A DNA stretch of 64,000 nucleotides from contig CAJEXI010000008.1 of assembly GCA_903994455.1 (NCBI GenBank), forward strand, positions 1 through 64,000. The letters run 5' to 3'. Position 1 is the stretch's first letter; every line of letters starts with the position of its first letter. The position numbers and the translations under genes were made by a program. Source of the DNA: an uncultured Chlorobiaceae bacterium (lineage in GTDB: Bacteria; Bacteroidota; Chlorobiia; Chlorobiales; Chlorobiaceae). The notes below the pieces were generated by a model. That model saw only the letters and a list, made by a program, of their open reading frames with translations. It ran no database searches and had not been told where the DNA came from. This document shows, one piece after another, positions 27,859 through 38,503 of the stretch.

Positions 27859-28050
27859 ATGGCCAATCCTAAAGCCAAAATGTCGAAATCCCGCAGGGAC
27901 AAACGACGCGCCCAATTCAATGCCCGCACGAAACCGGCAACAACGGTCAATTGCCCTCACTGCGGCGAACCTACCCTTCCCCACCGCGCCTGCCGCCATT
28001 GTGGACATTACCGTGGCAGATGCGTCGTCAATAAACTGGCAAAGAGCTGA
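27859..28050 (+). CDS. rpmF: Ribosomal protein bL32
   Basis: A 63-residue protein, [20 protein letters not shown], with the zinc pairs CPHCGEP and CRHCGHYRG. This is the zinc-binding (C+) form. It lies between DUF177 and plsX, the conserved order. Confidence 0.96.
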   Translation: MANPKAKMSKSRRDKRRAQFNARTKPATTVNCPHCGEPTLPHRACRHCGHYRGRCVVNKLAKS

Positions 28051-28079
28051 TAATCCATAAACAAGACAAAAACCCGATC

Positions 28080-29105
28080 ATGTTGACTATTGTTGTTGAC
28101 GCCATGGGTGGGGACAATGCTCCTGCCTGTGTGATAGAGGGAACTGTTCAGGCATTGCAGGAAAGTGGCAACAGGTTTGAAATCGTGCTTATCGGCCAGT
28201 CAAGCAAGGTAGAGCCCCTGCTGGCCGCCTATGATACCAGTGGGCTTAACCTGAAATTTCTGCACGCTCCCGAGGTGGTGACCATGGAAGATATTCCTGC
28301 CACTGCCGTCAAGACAAAGCAGGAGTCATCGCTTGTCAAGGGGTTGCAGCTCTGCAAGGCCAAACAGGCAGATGCCTTTGTCAGCGCAGGCAATACCGGC
28401 GCACAGATGGCGGCATCGCTCTTTGTGCTTGGCCGACTTCCCGGTGTGCTTCGTCCGACGATCTATGCCTATTTTCCGCGTATCGGTGAGGGGCTGACCA
28501 ATATTGTCGATGTCGGGGCAAATGTTGACTGCAAGCCTGATAATCTGGTGCAGTTTGCTGAAATGCTTACTATTTACCAGCGCTATGGTGCAGGAATAGA
28601 AAAGCCGATTACCGGTCTGCTCAATATCGGAGAGGAGGAGGGCAAGGGATCGGAAGTGCTCAAGCAGACCTACCGTCTTCTGAAAGAGGCTGACAGCAAG
28701 GGAAAAATCACCTTCATCGGCAACATAGAAGGGCACGATATTCTAAAGGGAGAGGCAACAATCGTGGTTTGCGACGGTCTTGTCGGCAACACCATTCTGA
28801 AATTTGGCGAAAGCATTCCTGAATTTCTGGGCAAATTGTTCAAGCGTTCTCTGGAAAAACTTGTCATCTCCGGTCAGTTCAGTCCGGATATTGCAGCTTT
28901 GACGACTGGCATGTTCAAAGGAATGTTTGAACCCTTTGATGTTGAAATATTTGGAGGCGTACCCTTTTTGGGGGTTGACGGCATCTCCATCGTTGGTCAT
29001 GGCCGTTCTTCTTCAAGAGCAATAAAGAACATGATTTACATGGCTGAGCACATGATCGAAAGGAGAGTTAATGAACATATCGCTGAAGTTCTGTCTGAAA
29101 ATTAG
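28080..29105 (+). CDS. plsX: PlsX, phosphate acyltransferase
   Basis: A 341-residue enzyme converting acyl-ACP to acyl-phosphate for phospholipid synthesis. It has [20 protein letters not shown] at the start, [20 protein letters not shown] and [17 protein letters not shown], all family motifs. It lies between rpmF and fabH. Confidence 0.96.
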   Translation: MLTIVVDAMGGDNAPACVIEGTVQALQESGNRFEIVLIGQSSKVEPLLAAYDTSGLNLKFLHAPEVVTMEDIPATAVKTKQESSLVKGLQLCKAKQADAFVSAGNTGAQMAASLFVLGRLPGVLRPTIYAYFPRIGEGLTNIVDVGANVDCKPDNLVQFAEMLTIYQRYGAGIEKPITGLLNIGEEEGKGSEVLKQTYRLLKEADSKGKITFIGNIEGHDILKGEATIVVCDGLVGNTILKFGESIPEFLGKLFKRSLEKLVISGQFSPDIAALTTGMFKGMFEPFDVEIFGGVPFLGVDGISIVGHGRSSSRAIKNMIYMAEHMIERRVNEHIAEVLSEN

Positions 29106-29123
29106 AAAAACTGCATACCACGT

Positions 29124-30113
29124 ATGAAAGCTGCAATTACGGCTACGGCCAACTATTTACCTCCCGATATTCTGAGCAATCATGACCTTGAGCTCGTGCT
29201 CGATACCAACGACGAATGGATTCGCTCCAGAACAGGCATCAGCGAACGCAGAATACTCAAGGATCCCGAAAAAGCAACGTCGTACATGTGCGGTGAGGTT
29301 GGCAAGCAGCTTCTTGAAAAAAGGCAGATTGCTGCAAATGATATCGAATTGATCATTGTTGCCACCATGACGCCCGACATGCTTTTCCCTTCAACAGCAT
29401 GTTTTACACAAAGCATTCTCGGAGCCACCAACGCATGGGCGTTTGATGTCAATGCTGCATGTTCAGGATTTCTTTACGCGCTGAACATCGGAGCCCGCTT
29501 TATAGAAAGTGGTGCCCACAAAAACGTGATGGTCATTGGTGCCGACAAAATGTCAGCAGTCACCGACCCTGCTGATCGCTCAACGGCCATTCTATTTGGG
29601 GACGGGGCTGGCGGAGTCATCCTTGAACCAGCAAAAGAGGAGGGATACGGCATTCTTGATGCTCGCATGTACTCCGATGGAGCAAATGGAACCGATCATC
29701 TTCTCATGAGCGGCGGTGGAAGCCGTCATCCGGCAACTTACGAGACCATCGACAAACGAATGCACTACATCCGCCAGGATGGCCGACAGGTTTTCAAGGC
29801 TGCGGTCACTTCCATGGCAGAGGTTGCCGGAGAAATCATGAGCCGCAACAACCTCCGGGCTGAAGATATCGACTACCTTGTTCCGCATCAGGCCAATCAG
29901 CGCATCATCAACGCCACAGCAGAACGAATGGGGCTTGACGACAAAAAAGTTTTCTCAAATGTCGCCATGTACGGCAACACAACGGCAGGGACCATACCAA
30001 TTTGTCTGGCTGAACTTGATGAACAGCAGAAACTGCTCTCAGGCACAAATCTTGTTCTCGTCAGTTTTGGCGCAGGGTATACCTGGGGCGGCATCTATAT
30101 CAAATGGCAATAA
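29124..30113 (+). CDS. fabH: FabH, 3-oxoacyl-ACP synthase III
   Basis: A 329-residue condensing enzyme that starts fatty-acid synthesis from acyl-CoA and malonyl-ACP. The catalytic Cys is in [12 protein letters not shown], His in [10 protein letters not shown] and Asn in [11 protein letters not shown]. The N-terminal [16 protein letters not shown] is typical. Confidence 0.97.
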   Translation: MKAAITATANYLPPDILSNHDLELVLDTNDEWIRSRTGISERRILKDPEKATSYMCGEVGKQLLEKRQIAANDIELIIVATMTPDMLFPSTACFTQSILGATNAWAFDVNAACSGFLYALNIGARFIESGAHKNVMVIGADKMSAVTDPADRSTAILFGDGAGGVILEPAKEEGYGILDARMYSDGANGTDHLLMSGGGSRHPATYETIDKRMHYIRQDGRQVFKAAVTSMAEVAGEIMSRNNLRAEDIDYLVPHQANQRIINATAERMGLDDKKVFSNVAMYGNTTAGTIPICLAELDEQQKLLSGTNLVLVSFGAGYTWGGIYIKWQ

Positions 30114-30121
30114 AACTCTTT

Positions 30122-31036
30122 ATGAAAGCTTTTGTTTTTCCGGGACAGGGTTCCCAGTACTGCGGCATGGGCCGTGACATTTTCGACAACTTCCCCGCTG
30201 CCCGCGCCATGATGGAGAGGGCGAACGGGATCCTTGGCTATTCAATAACCGATATCATGTTTTCGGGAAGTGAAGATGAGTTGCGCCAGACAAAGTATAC
30301 CCAACCGGCTGTCTTTCTCCATAGTATTGCCGCAGCAACACTTCTCGGCAGAAAAGATATTGCCATGACTGCGGGCCACAGCCTTGGTGAATATACTGCG
30401 CTCTGTTTTGCCGGATCGCTCAGTTTTGACGATGCCATGCGTATTGTGGCAAAACGGGGAGAGCTGATGCAAAATGCCGGTCAACAGAACCCCGGAACCA
30501 TGGCCGCCATTATCGGCATGCCCGACAGCGCACTTGTTGGGCTTCTTGAAGAGGCGGGCTCAGAAGGTATAGTTCAGGCCGCAAACTTCAATTCACCTGG
30601 TCAGATTGTCCTTTCGGGCGATATTGCCGCCATCAAAAAAGCCGTAGCGCTTGCACCCTCCAAAGGTGCCCGTATGGCCAAAGAGCTGGTGGTTTCCGGA
30701 GCGTTTCACTCCCCTCTCATGAAGCCTGCCGAAGAGGAGCTTTCTGTGGCGCTTGATACTATTGAGATCAAGAATGCCGAGATTCCGGTCTGCATGAATG
30801 CTGTGGCCCGTCCGATAGCCAATGCTTCAGAGATCCGCAAGAATCTGCTTCTTCAACTGACCAGCTCTGTGCTTTGGTCGCAGTCAATCGAGGCAATGGT
30901 GCAAAGCGGCATGACAGAGTTTATCGAAGTGGGCCCGCAGAAAGTGTTGCAGGGTCTGATCAAACGAATTGACAAAAGTGTGGCTATCCGTGGCATTGAT
31001 ACCGCCGCGGATATTCAGGCTCTGACAGCTCCATAG
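30122..31036 (+). CDS. fabD: FabD, malonyl-CoA:ACP transacylase
   Basis: A 304-residue enzyme. It starts [17 protein letters not shown], with the nucleophile in [12 protein letters not shown] and the catalytic His in SGAFHSPLM. The frame opens at 30104 inside fabH, but ATG 30122 fits the family start exactly. Confidence 0.97.
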   Translation: MKAFVFPGQGSQYCGMGRDIFDNFPAARAMMERANGILGYSITDIMFSGSEDELRQTKYTQPAVFLHSIAAATLLGRKDIAMTAGHSLGEYTALCFAGSLSFDDAMRIVAKRGELMQNAGQQNPGTMAAIIGMPDSALVGLLEEAGSEGIVQAANFNSPGQIVLSGDIAAIKKAVALAPSKGARMAKELVVSGAFHSPLMKPAEEELSVALDTIEIKNAEIPVCMNAVARPIANASEIRKNLLLQLTSSVLWSQSIEAMVQSGMTEFIEVGPQKVLQGLIKRIDKSVAIRGIDTAADIQALTAP

Positions 31037-31108
31037 TGGGGACTATCGGTAGCACAAAGCGCAAGCCCCGGAACTTTGAGGATTATTTAACATCAACCGA
31101 CTGAAACT

Positions 31109-31846
31109 ATGTTTGAAGGAAAAATCGCTGTTGTCACCGGTGCAGCAAGAGGAATCGGGCAGGCTATTGCTTATAACCTGGCAGCCAACGGCGCTGATAT
31201 TGTGCTGGGCGACATTAAGGCTGAGTGGCTTTCAGAGAGCGCCGAAGGGGTAAAAAAACTGGGCAGAAAGGCATGGTGTTTTGAGCTTGATGTCACCAAC
31301 GCTACTGCGGTGCAAAATGTCTTTAATGATATTGCTGCCGAGACAGGCAGAATCGATATTCTCGTCAACAATGCAGGTATTACCAAAGACGGTCTGCTGA
31401 TGAGAATGAGCGAAGAGGATTGGGATGCGGTACTTACCGTCAATTTGAAAGGAACTTTTGCCTGCACCAAGGCAGTCAGCCGCATCATGATGAAGCAGCG
31501 CTCCGGCTCAATCATCAACATTGCTTCCGTCGTCGGACTCATGGGCAATGCTGGCCAGGCCAACTATGCTGCATCGAAAGGTGGTGTCATTGCCTTCACC
31601 AAATCTGTCGCAAAGGAGCTCGCCTCACGCAACATAAGGGCAAACGCCGTTGCTCCCGGATTTATTTCATCGAAAATGACCGATGCACTCTCCGAAGAAG
31701 TTCGCCAGAAAATGCTCGAGGCTATCCCCCTTGCCAGCTTTGGTACTCCGGAGGATGTGGCCAATGCTGTGGCGTTTCTGGCCAGCGACCACTCCTCCTA
31801 CATCACCGGTCAGGTCATCAGCGTCAATGGCGGGATGGTTATGTGA
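31109..31846 (+). CDS. fabG: FabG, 3-oxoacyl-ACP reductase
   Basis: A 245-residue short-chain dehydrogenase that reduces 3-oxoacyl-ACP with NADPH. Cofactor motif [17 protein letters not shown] at [12 protein letters not shown], Ser in [14 protein letters not shown] and Tyr-Lys in [15 protein letters not shown]. It ends [15 protein letters not shown] 72-base gap follows fabD. Confidence 0.96.
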   Translation: MFEGKIAVVTGAARGIGQAIAYNLAANGADIVLGDIKAEWLSESAEGVKKLGRKAWCFELDVTNATAVQNVFNDIAAETGRIDILVNNAGITKDGLLMRMSEEDWDAVLTVNLKGTFACTKAVSRIMMKQRSGSIINIASVVGLMGNAGQANYAASKGGVIAFTKSVAKELASRNIRANAVAPGFISSKMTDALSEEVRQKMLEAIPLASFGTPEDVANAVAFLASDHSSYITGQVISVNGGMVM

Positions 31847-31935
31847 TTTGGGCAAGCTTGATTTCTTTGTATATTGACTAACTTTTTTAAAATTTTTCAT
31901 TCTAACAACCAACTCTTAATCTGGAGAACAACACT

Positions 31936-32175
31936 ATGACTCAGGCAGAAATCAAAGATAAAGTATATGATATTATTGTCAGCAAGATGGGCGTCAACAA
32001 GGATCAGATCAAGATGGAATCAAAATTTTCAGATGATCTCGGCGCTGATTCACTTGATACCGTTGAGCTGATCATGGAGCTTGAAAATGAGTTCGGTGTA
32101 CAGATTCCTGATGAAGATGCTGAAAAGATCGGCACGGTGCAGCAGGCAATCGATTACATCGTCAACAAGCAGTAA
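31936..32175 (+). CDS. acpP: Acyl carrier protein
   Basis: A 79-residue acidic protein with the phosphopantetheine serine in [19 protein letters not shown] precedes the ATG by 9 bases. An AT-rich 89-base gap after fabG may hold an extra promoter giving high ACP output. Confidence 0.97.
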   Translation: MTQAEIKDKVYDIIVSKMGVNKDQIKMESKFSDDLGADSLDTVELIMELENEFGVQIPDEDAEKIGTVQQAIDYIVNKQ

Positions 32176-32226
32176 CCGACATCCCCTCATAAAGCAGGCA
32201 AACGACAACAAGTTAAATCAGAACCA

Positions 32227-33480
32227 ATGGCTCAGGAGCGCAAAAGAATCGTCATTACCGGAATAGGGGTCTTGACTCCCGTAGGTCTTTCAAAAGAGGA
32301 GTTCTGGGACTCCCTCTCACAGGGAAAGAGCGGTGCGGCACCGATCACCTATTTCGACACGACTGATTTTTCCACAACTTTTGCCTGCGAGCTGAAAGGA
32401 TTTTTGGCAGCAGACCATATTGACCGAAAATCCGCCGACCGGATGGATCCCTACTGTCAGTATGCTGTTATTGCCGCAGGTCAGGCGCTGACCGATTCCG
32501 GGCTTGATCTGAAGGAGATTGACCCGCTCAGAATCGGTGTAGTGCATGGCTCGGGCATAGGCGGGATGACCACCTATGAACAGCAGTTCAAGACCTTCCT
32601 GGAAAAAGGGCCGAGACGCATCAGCCCATTCTTTATTCCCATGCTCATCCCCGACATTGCTGCCGGGCAAATTTCTATCCGGCATGGGCTCATGGGGCCA
32701 AACTATGCGACCTCCTCGGCGTGTGCAACCTCACTTCATGCCATTATGGATGCCTACTTGCTGATTCAGGCTGGTATGGCTGATTATATGGTATGCGGCG
32801 GTTCAGAGGCACCAATAACACAGATGAGTGTTGGCGGCTTCAATGCAGCCAGGGCGCTCTCGACGGCTAACGACCGGCCACAGCAAGCTTCCCGCCCCTA
32901 CGACCGCGATCGTGACGGCTTTGTGATGGGAGAGGGTGGGGGATCGCTGATTCTTGAATCGCTTGAGTCAGCAAAGGCTCGTGGCGCAAAAATCTATGCC
33001 GAAATCGTTGGAGTAGGTGCAACTGCCGATGCCTATCACCTGACAGCTCCACATCCAGAAGGACTCGGTGCAGTCAATGCTATGAGAACCGCCATAACGA
33101 TGGCTGGTATTGCGCCTGAACAGATCGACTACATCAATACCCACGGCACCTCTACACCCCTCGGCGATCTTGCCGAAATTGCTGCCATCAAAACGCTTTT
33201 TGGTGAGCACGCCTACAGCCTCAGTATCAGCGCAACCAAGTCAATGACGGGTCACCTGTTGGGCGCCGCTGGAGTTGTTGAGTCAATTGCCTGTCTTCTT
33301 GCCTTGCAGCACCAGACCGTACCACCAACCATCAACCTTGATAATCTTGACCCGATGGTTGACCTTGATGTGACACCGAACACACCGAAAAAACGGACCA
33401 TAGAGTACGCGCTTAACAACGGCTTCGGGTTTGGCGGCCATAATGGATCCATTATTTTCAGGAACGGCTCTTCACTCTGA
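32227..33480 (+). CDS. fabF: FabF, 3-oxoacyl-ACP synthase II
   Basis: A 417-residue elongating condensing enzyme. Catalytic Cys in [13 protein letters not shown], His in [13 protein letters not shown] and Lys/His in [15 protein letters not shown]. The start [14 protein letters not shown] is standard. It lies between acpP and rnc. Confidence 0.97.
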   Translation: MAQERKRIVITGIGVLTPVGLSKEEFWDSLSQGKSGAAPITYFDTTDFSTTFACELKGFLAADHIDRKSADRMDPYCQYAVIAAGQALTDSGLDLKEIDPLRIGVVHGSGIGGMTTYEQQFKTFLEKGPRRISPFFIPMLIPDIAAGQISIRHGLMGPNYATSSACATSLHAIMDAYLLIQAGMADYMVCGGSEAPITQMSVGGFNAARALSTANDRPQQASRPYDRDRDGFVMGEGGGSLILESLESAKARGAKIYAEIVGVGATADAYHLTAPHPEGLGAVNAMRTAITMAGIAPEQIDYINTHGTSTPLGDLAEIAAIKTLFGEHAYSLSISATKSMTGHLLGAAGVVESIACLLALQHQTVPPTINLDNLDPMVDLDVTPNTPKKRTIEYALNNGFGFGGHNGSIIFRNGSSL

Positions 33481-33488
33481 CAAAACCA

Positions 33489-34301
33489 TTGCTGCCTGTG
33501 GAGCAATTCTGGCAAAAGCTTACCTCTTTTGCTTTTCACCGAACAGGCGAGAACACCGTTGAGGCAAAGACAACCATCCTTGCGCAGGAATCAATCGACT
33601 ACCTGGAACAGCTTGTCGGGGGGCCCGGCAACAACATGCTGCTCTACCAGACAGCTCTGACCCACCGCTCCGTTGTTCACGACCCTGCCACACCCGACCT
33701 CGTCGAATCAAACCAGCGCCTTGAATTTCTTGGCGATGCGGTGCTCGGCATGCTTGTTTCCGACTACCTTTTCCGCCATTTTCCGGCAAGCGCTGAAGGT
33801 GAACTCTCAAACACACGGGCAAAAATTGTCAACAGCAAATCCCTTGCCGGGTTTGCCCGCAGTATTGGCCTTGGTGAACACCTCCTCCTTGGCGAATCCG
33901 CCGACCACCATAACATCAGACAGAGCGAGTCGGCCCTTGCCGATGCCTTCGAGTCACTCATTGGGGCAATTTACCTCGATAAAGGGGTCGAGTCAGCTTA
34001 CGATTTTGTTGTTTGCCATATCATCAACCATGCCAATTTCACCACAATTGTAGCCGCTGAACACAACTACAAAAGCCGCCTCATCGAGTATACACAGTCG
34101 CGCCATCTGCCCCCACCCCACTATACCGTCATTACCGAAGCCGGAGCAGAGCATGCAAAAACGTTTACGGTTACGGTAACCTGCAACGAACAGCTTTTGG
34201 GAACAGGAACTGCACAACGCAAAAAGGATGCTGAACAACTGGCGGCAAAAGAGGCTATGGAGAAAATTGGCGAACAGCTTGTTTCAGAAAACAACGCTTG
34301 A
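33489..34301 (+). CDS. rnc: Ribonuclease III
   Basis: A 270-residue double-strand RNase for rRNA and mRNA processing. The signature is NQRLEFLGDAVLGMLVSDYL, with metal ligands including the C-terminal ALADAFESLIGAIYLD. A double-stranded RNA-binding domain (about 200-265) ends in AQRKKDAEQLAAKEAMEKI. The start is a TTG at 33489 or a GTG at 33498; no ATG or good ribosome site lies in range, consistent with coupling to fabF 8 bases upstream. Confidence 0.95.
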   Translation: MLPVEQFWQKLTSFAFHRTGENTVEAKTTILAQESIDYLEQLVGGPGNNMLLYQTALTHRSVVHDPATPDLVESNQRLEFLGDAVLGMLVSDYLFRHFPASAEGELSNTRAKIVNSKSLAGFARSIGLGEHLLLGESADHHNIRQSESALADAFESLIGAIYLDKGVESAYDFVVCHIINHANFTTIVAAEHNYKSRLIEYTQSRHLPPPHYTVITEAGAEHAKTFTVTVTCNEQLLGTGTAQRKKDAEQLAAKEAMEKIGEQLVSENNA

Positions 34302-34320
34302 GCCTCTCCTCCGGGAGCGC

Positions 34321-34382
34321 TGGGAGCGCCGAGCTCCAGCTCGGCATATCGACCTTTGCCGAGCTGGAGCTCCGCGTTCCCA
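34321..34382. repeat. REP-like palindromic element between rnc and gcvPB
   Basis: Arms of 26 bases, containing the perfect 15-mer GAGCTCCAGCTCGGC and its complement, flank a 10-base spacer. The arm type TGGGAACGCGGAGCTCCAGC is that of REP sequences mobilised by IS200-like (RAYT) transposases. It may also stop rnc transcription. Confidence 0.7.
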
Positions 34383-34496
34383 GGATAGATATCACACGAA
34401 AAATAATTTCTGATTGTCTTGAGCTTCTCTTTCTCATCTTCTATATTGGAGAACAGCATATCATTCAACCGCCACTCCTGAAGCCGAACAAGCACC

Positions 34497-35945
34497 ATGA
34501 GAGAAAAACTAATTTTTGATCTTTCCCGCGAGGGACGCAGGGGATACAGCCTCTCCGGAAACGATTGTCCTGAACTCCCACTTGAGAGCATCATCCCCTC
34601 AACGTTTCTGCGCAAGGCTCCAGCGGATCTGCCGGAGGTGCCGGAGAGCGAGGTGGTGCGCCACTTTGTACGGCTCTCGAACTTGAACCACCATGTGGAC
34701 AAGAATATGTATCCTCTGGGAAGCTGTACCATGAAGTACAATCCCAAAATAAACGACTACACCTGCGACCTGCCAGGCTTCAGTGCCCTTCACCCCTTGC
34801 AGCCTGCAGCAACCACACAGGGAGCCCTGCAGCTCATGTATGAACTGGCTGAGATGCTTCGCGAAATTGCCGGTATGGCGGCCGTCACGCTGCAACCGGC
34901 TGCTGGTGCCCATGGAGAGCTGACCGGCATTCTGTTGATCAAAAAATATCACGAAGCACAGGGGGGAGCAAAACGTCACAAGCTGCTGGTGGTCGACTCG
35001 GCGCATGGCACCAACCCCGCTTCAGCCGCTCTGGCTGGCTACGAGATTATCTCCGTCAAGGGCAATGCCGACGGGCGCACCGATCTGGAGGATCTTCGCC
35101 AAAAACTTGATAGCGATGTGGCCGCGCTGATGCTGACCAACCCCAATACCATCGGCCTCTTTGAAAAGGATATTCAGCAGATGGCCAAAATGGTGCACGA
35201 CAACGGCAGCCTGCTCTACATGGACGGGGCCAACATGAACGCCCTCCTCGGCATCACCCGCCCTGGCGACATGGGCTTTGATGTGATGCACTACAACCTG
35301 CACAAAACGTTTTCAGCACCTCATGGCGGAGGCGGCCCAGGCAGCGGCCCGGTCGGTGTCAGCGAAAAACTTGTGCCCTACCTGCCGGTTCCGATTATCG
35401 AGAAGGAGGGAACAACCTACAAACTCTCCTACGATCGCCCGGAGAGCATCGGCAGCATGATGAACTTCTACGGCAACTTTGCAGTGCTGGTGAGGGCCTA
35501 CACCTACATCCGCATGCTCGGCCCCGACGGCCTGCGCCGGGTCTCGGAAAACGCCATCATCAACGCCAACTATCTGCTCAGCCTGCTCCTCGAAAGCTAC
35601 GACCTGCCCTATCCGAAGCCGGTGATGCACGAGTTCTGCCTCTCGGGAGACCGGCAGAAAAAAGCACACGGTGTCAGAACGCTTGATATTGCAAAGCGGC
35701 TGCTTGATTACGGCTTTCATGCCCCAACCATCTACTTCCCGCTCATTGTCAGCGAAGCGCTGATGATTGAACCGACCGAGACCGAGTCAAAAGAGACGCT
35801 TGACGTGTTTGCCGAAGCGCTGCTCAGCATTGCCCGAGAGGCTGCAACAACGCCTGAAGTTGTTCTGGCCGCTCCGGTGACAACGCCGGTGAAGCGACTC
35901 GACGAAGCGATGGCCTCAAGGCAGCTCAACATCTGCTGTTCATGA
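34497..35945 (+). CDS. gcvPB: GcvPB, glycine dehydrogenase (decarboxylating) subunit 2
   Basis: A 482-residue PLP subunit of the glycine cleavage P-protein in its split form. PLP lysine in [20 protein letters not shown], and [16 protein letters not shown] near the N-terminus. Subunit 1 and gcvT/gcvH are not adjacent. It is the last core gene before the cassette array. Confidence 0.95.
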   Translation: MREKLIFDLSREGRRGYSLSGNDCPELPLESIIPSTFLRKAPADLPEVPESEVVRHFVRLSNLNHHVDKNMYPLGSCTMKYNPKINDYTCDLPGFSALHPLQPAATTQGALQLMYELAEMLREIAGMAAVTLQPAAGAHGELTGILLIKKYHEAQGGAKRHKLLVVDSAHGTNPASAALAGYEIISVKGNADGRTDLEDLRQKLDSDVAALMLTNPNTIGLFEKDIQQMAKMVHDNGSLLYMDGANMNALLGITRPGDMGFDVMHYNLHKTFSAPHGGGGPGSGPVGVSEKLVPYLPVPIIEKEGTTYKLSYDRPESIGSMMNFYGNFAVLVRAYTYIRMLGPDGLRRVSENAIINANYLLSLLLESYDLPYPKPVMHEFCLSGDRQKKAHGVRTLDIAKRLLDYGFHAPTIYFPLIVSEALMIEPTETESKETLDVFAEALLSIAREAATTPEVVLAAPVTTPVKRLDEAMASRQLNICCS

Positions 35946-35976
35946 TGCGACGGCGGCACTTCTGACTCTTGTTCCT

Positions 35977-36023
35977 CAAGCTCTTACTGCCCGGTTTGGC
36001 TCACGCAAAACCGGGTGAGCTTG
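35977..36023. terminator. Long stem-loop after gcvPB
   Basis: Nested arms CAAGCTC / GAGCTTG and CCCGGTTT / AAACCGGG. There is no T-run, so it may be an mRNA end or a structured relic at the edge of the cassette array. Confidence 0.5.
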
Positions 36024-36166
36024 CAACAACAACAGCGACAATATCCAAACACATGCCGCACGAGGCTTTCGCAGTTTTCTGAGCTACCGAACCAGAATAT
36101 TCTTTTACTGTGGGAAACTGGACCTTACTATCGGGGGATGACGTAATAGAATTTCACTTCAAGCCA

Positions 36167-37420
36167 TTAAATTCGACCAAGAGCCTCAAGGTCTAATAGT
36201 TTTGAAAAATCTTCATTTGCATCAGCTAATCCATTATTAAGTTCATTTTCATCAGAAGGCAATCCTTTATAGTTTTTCAACTTCTCAATTCTCCCATTAA
36301 TTTCATTTAATTGATAAACCACAAGGTTGTCTCCATCAACTGTAGATGCCAAAGGAACAATTTCAATTAGTTTAGATTTTGATTCATCGGTATTAACTTT
36401 TTGTTTTAACCTATTTGCTTCTACACATAAGGTTAAATAAACCAACAAATATGGACTATGCGTTGTTATTACCAACATATTATTTCCATTGTTAAATGCC
36501 AGCAAACTATTCAGTAATAACCTTTGCGATGTCGGAAACAAATTCTGTTCTGGTTCTTCAACAATATTTACAAGGTATTTACACACATACTTCTCATTGA
36601 TTTTCTTTTCCTTTGTTCGAAATGTTTTTTCATCAAGTCCCAGTGTATTCAAATTTTTCAATTCATTATTTCTTCGAACAGTTTGGTCAGGACTTAATAA
36701 TTGTAACAACTTCTTTTCGCCTTGCTTTACAAAATCTATCAAATACTTGGTTACCCAATACAACGGAACAATAGAATGAAAGCCGCTTGATGCGTGTGAA
36801 AGTTTTAGTCGTTTGCCATCAAATTCCAAGTAGTTCTCATCATCTTTTGGGTCATAGACTACTTTGGATTTATTGATTGGAAGCTCAATGGTCTTGCCTT
36901 TGTGAGAAAGCTGTGTATTCCGAAATTCAACTGAGTAATTTTGAAGGCTTCCTATTATTAGATTCGAAACTTTATTGATGTTTTCAATGGAACTCAAAAA
37001 ATTACGTTCAGCAGGCACATACATTATTTTAGGCAACCTAACCGATTTGTTATTTAATTTAGTTGCTTCAATTGTTTTTTTATTTGAACTGCCTGACAAC
37101 TTTAAACGGTAAGTAGCTCCTACGTATTCTATTTCAGTATTGGCTTGCAGATAATTTTCAAGACGGTGAAATTCAATTAATTCAACAAATTCTTGATAAG
37201 AAACAGGAGCTTTCTTATCGCCTCTAATCAAGGCTTTTTCCAACCACATAAATGTTGAAATCAACTTTGCCACAGTACTTTTCCCCGAACCTTGATTACC
37301 GATAAACACGGTAACCTTTTTCACATCAAGCCAACCATCATTTTCTTGATAGCCTTCTTTGATGGGTCCGAAATTTTTAATTCTTATTTTACTCATATCC
37401 CAAGTTTCCGTATTTTGCAA
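36167..37420 (-). CDS. Stand-alone AAA ATPase, last visible gene of the cassette array
   Basis: A 417-residue, AT-rich gene. Walker A is VFIGNQGSGKSTVAKL, Walker B region YLVNIVEEPEQNLFPTSQR and switch LVITTHSPYLLVYL, of the AAA_15/AAA_21 defence ATPases. It starts 94 bases inside its cassette. The cassette lacks its closing attC, so any partner gene that followed may have been lost. Function on its own is unknown. Confidence 0.75.
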   Translation of the reverse strand: MQNTETWDMSKIRIKNFGPIKEGYQENDGWLDVKKVTVFIGNQGSGKSTVAKLISTFMWLEKALIRGDKKAPVSYQEFVELIEFHRLENYLQANTEIEYVGATYRLKLSGSSNKKTIEATKLNNKSVRLPKIMYVPAERNFLSSIENINKVSNLIIGSLQNYSVEFRNTQLSHKGKTIELPINKSKVVYDPKDDENYLEFDGKRLKLSHASSGFHSIVPLYWVTKYLIDFVKQGEKKLLQLLSPDQTVRRNNELKNLNTLGLDEKTFRTKEKKINEKYVCKYLVNIVEEPEQNLFPTSQRLLLNSLLAFNNGNNMLVITTHSPYLLVYLTLCVEANRLKQKVNTDESKSKLIEIVPLASTVDGDNLVVYQLNEINGRIEKLKNYKGLPSDENELNNGLADANEDFSKLLDLEALGRI

Positions 37421-37507
37421 ATTGAATCAATTTCTTTATATACCCTATCAGATTATACAAAACTTTTTTCATAGTCATTGTGTCGTTGTCTTTTTTCTTC
37501 GGCTTGA

Positions 37508-37638
37508 TTGTAACGGTCGAGTGTATGTGCCAAGGGATTGCGGGGCAATTTCCTGTACACCCACACCAGAGCTTGATCAAACTACAACGCCTGAATGACC
37601 ACTGAAACACTTATGGCATATACACTTTGTTGGCGGTA
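37508..37638 (-). repeat. attC-like site 3
   Basis: On the minus strand it begins TACCGCCAAC and ends G|TTACAATC. The inner arms AGTGTATATGCCATAAG and CTTGGCACATACACT pair imperfectly. TACCGCCAAC is the exact complement of GTTGGCGGTA, the first bases of the same cassette at 39659. Confidence 0.75.
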
Positions 37639-37645
37639 TGTGGCT

Positions 37646-38503
37646 TTATATCGTCAGTCGTGTATAATCTGATATTTTTGCTTCTAATGTTTTAATAATA
37701 ATTTCAAGTTCAATTTTAGCTTCTGCTTTTAACCCCATTGCAGATGCCAACCCCAAACTGTCTGTGCTTAGCCGTTCGTTGAGTTTTATATGAAAGTTTT
37801 GGTCATTGCCGAGTTCTAATATGTATGAATGAAAGTGCATTGGGTCACCAATTCTTGGAACTACGTTGATATGAGAAAAGGAAAATTCTTTTTTCATATA
37901 GTTCAGTAAATGGTCTTGCATAACTAAAACAAGATGTTTGCTAAGATGTTCAAACGTTTCAATTTTGTGGTGTAGCTGAACAAGAATCGTTTTGGCTGTC
38001 ATCTTCCAATTCATTCCATAGGGTTTGTCACCATATCCTTCTTCGAGTTCTTCAAGAATATTTAGGTCTGTAAGAAATCTTTGTCTTTCAGGCCACACCG
38101 TTCCTGTTGCGTCTAAGGTCTGTAATTCAATACCAACAAAGTCAATAACCTTTTTGTCTCTAACTGATGCTAAAAAATAATCAACGCTTCCGCCCGGAAT
38201 GCTTATTTCGGGTATAACATGTATTTCATTCCCCGGTTCATGAAGTGTAAGCAAGTGAATGCAGTCAATGAAAATTTGTCTTTTCTCAATGAGTCTGTGA
38301 GGACAAATAATTACTTCTTGATTCTCTTTTCCATATTGAACTGTACAAGTTCCAATAGAAACACTTGGTTCGCTTTTGCGAACCTTAATACATGTTTTAT
38401 TCAGATAGCCGCAATGCTGTGTAATAAGCACATCATTCCAATCTACATTTTCATTCTTCGTTGAAAAGTTGAAGAACTCCGCTATTCTCGTATTTATATT
38501 CAT
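37646..38503 (-). CDS. NotI-family type II restriction endonuclease
   Basis: A 285-residue protein. HCGYLNKTCIKVRKSEP and IGTCTVQYG supply the cysteines of a NotI-like metal site, with CPHRLIEKR. The PD-(D/E)XK-type core is ISIPGGSVDYFLASV then IDFVGIELQTLDATGTVW (D, ExQ). It overlaps the methyltransferase gene by 53 bases and follows it. Recognition sequence unknown, possibly GC-rich as in NotI relatives. Confidence 0.75.
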   Translation of the reverse strand: MNINTRIAEFFNFSTKNENVDWNDVLITQHCGYLNKTCIKVRKSEPSVSIGTCTVQYGKENQEVIICPHRLIEKRQIFIDCIHLLTLHEPGNEIHVIPEISIPGGSVDYFLASVRDKKVIDFVGIELQTLDATGTVWPERQRFLTDLNILEELEEGYGDKPYGMNWKMTAKTILVQLHHKIETFEHLSKHLVLVMQDHLLNYMKKEFSFSHINVVPRIGDPMHFHSYILELGNDQNFHIKLNERLSTDSLGLASAMGLKAEAKIELEIIIKTLEAKISDYTRLTI

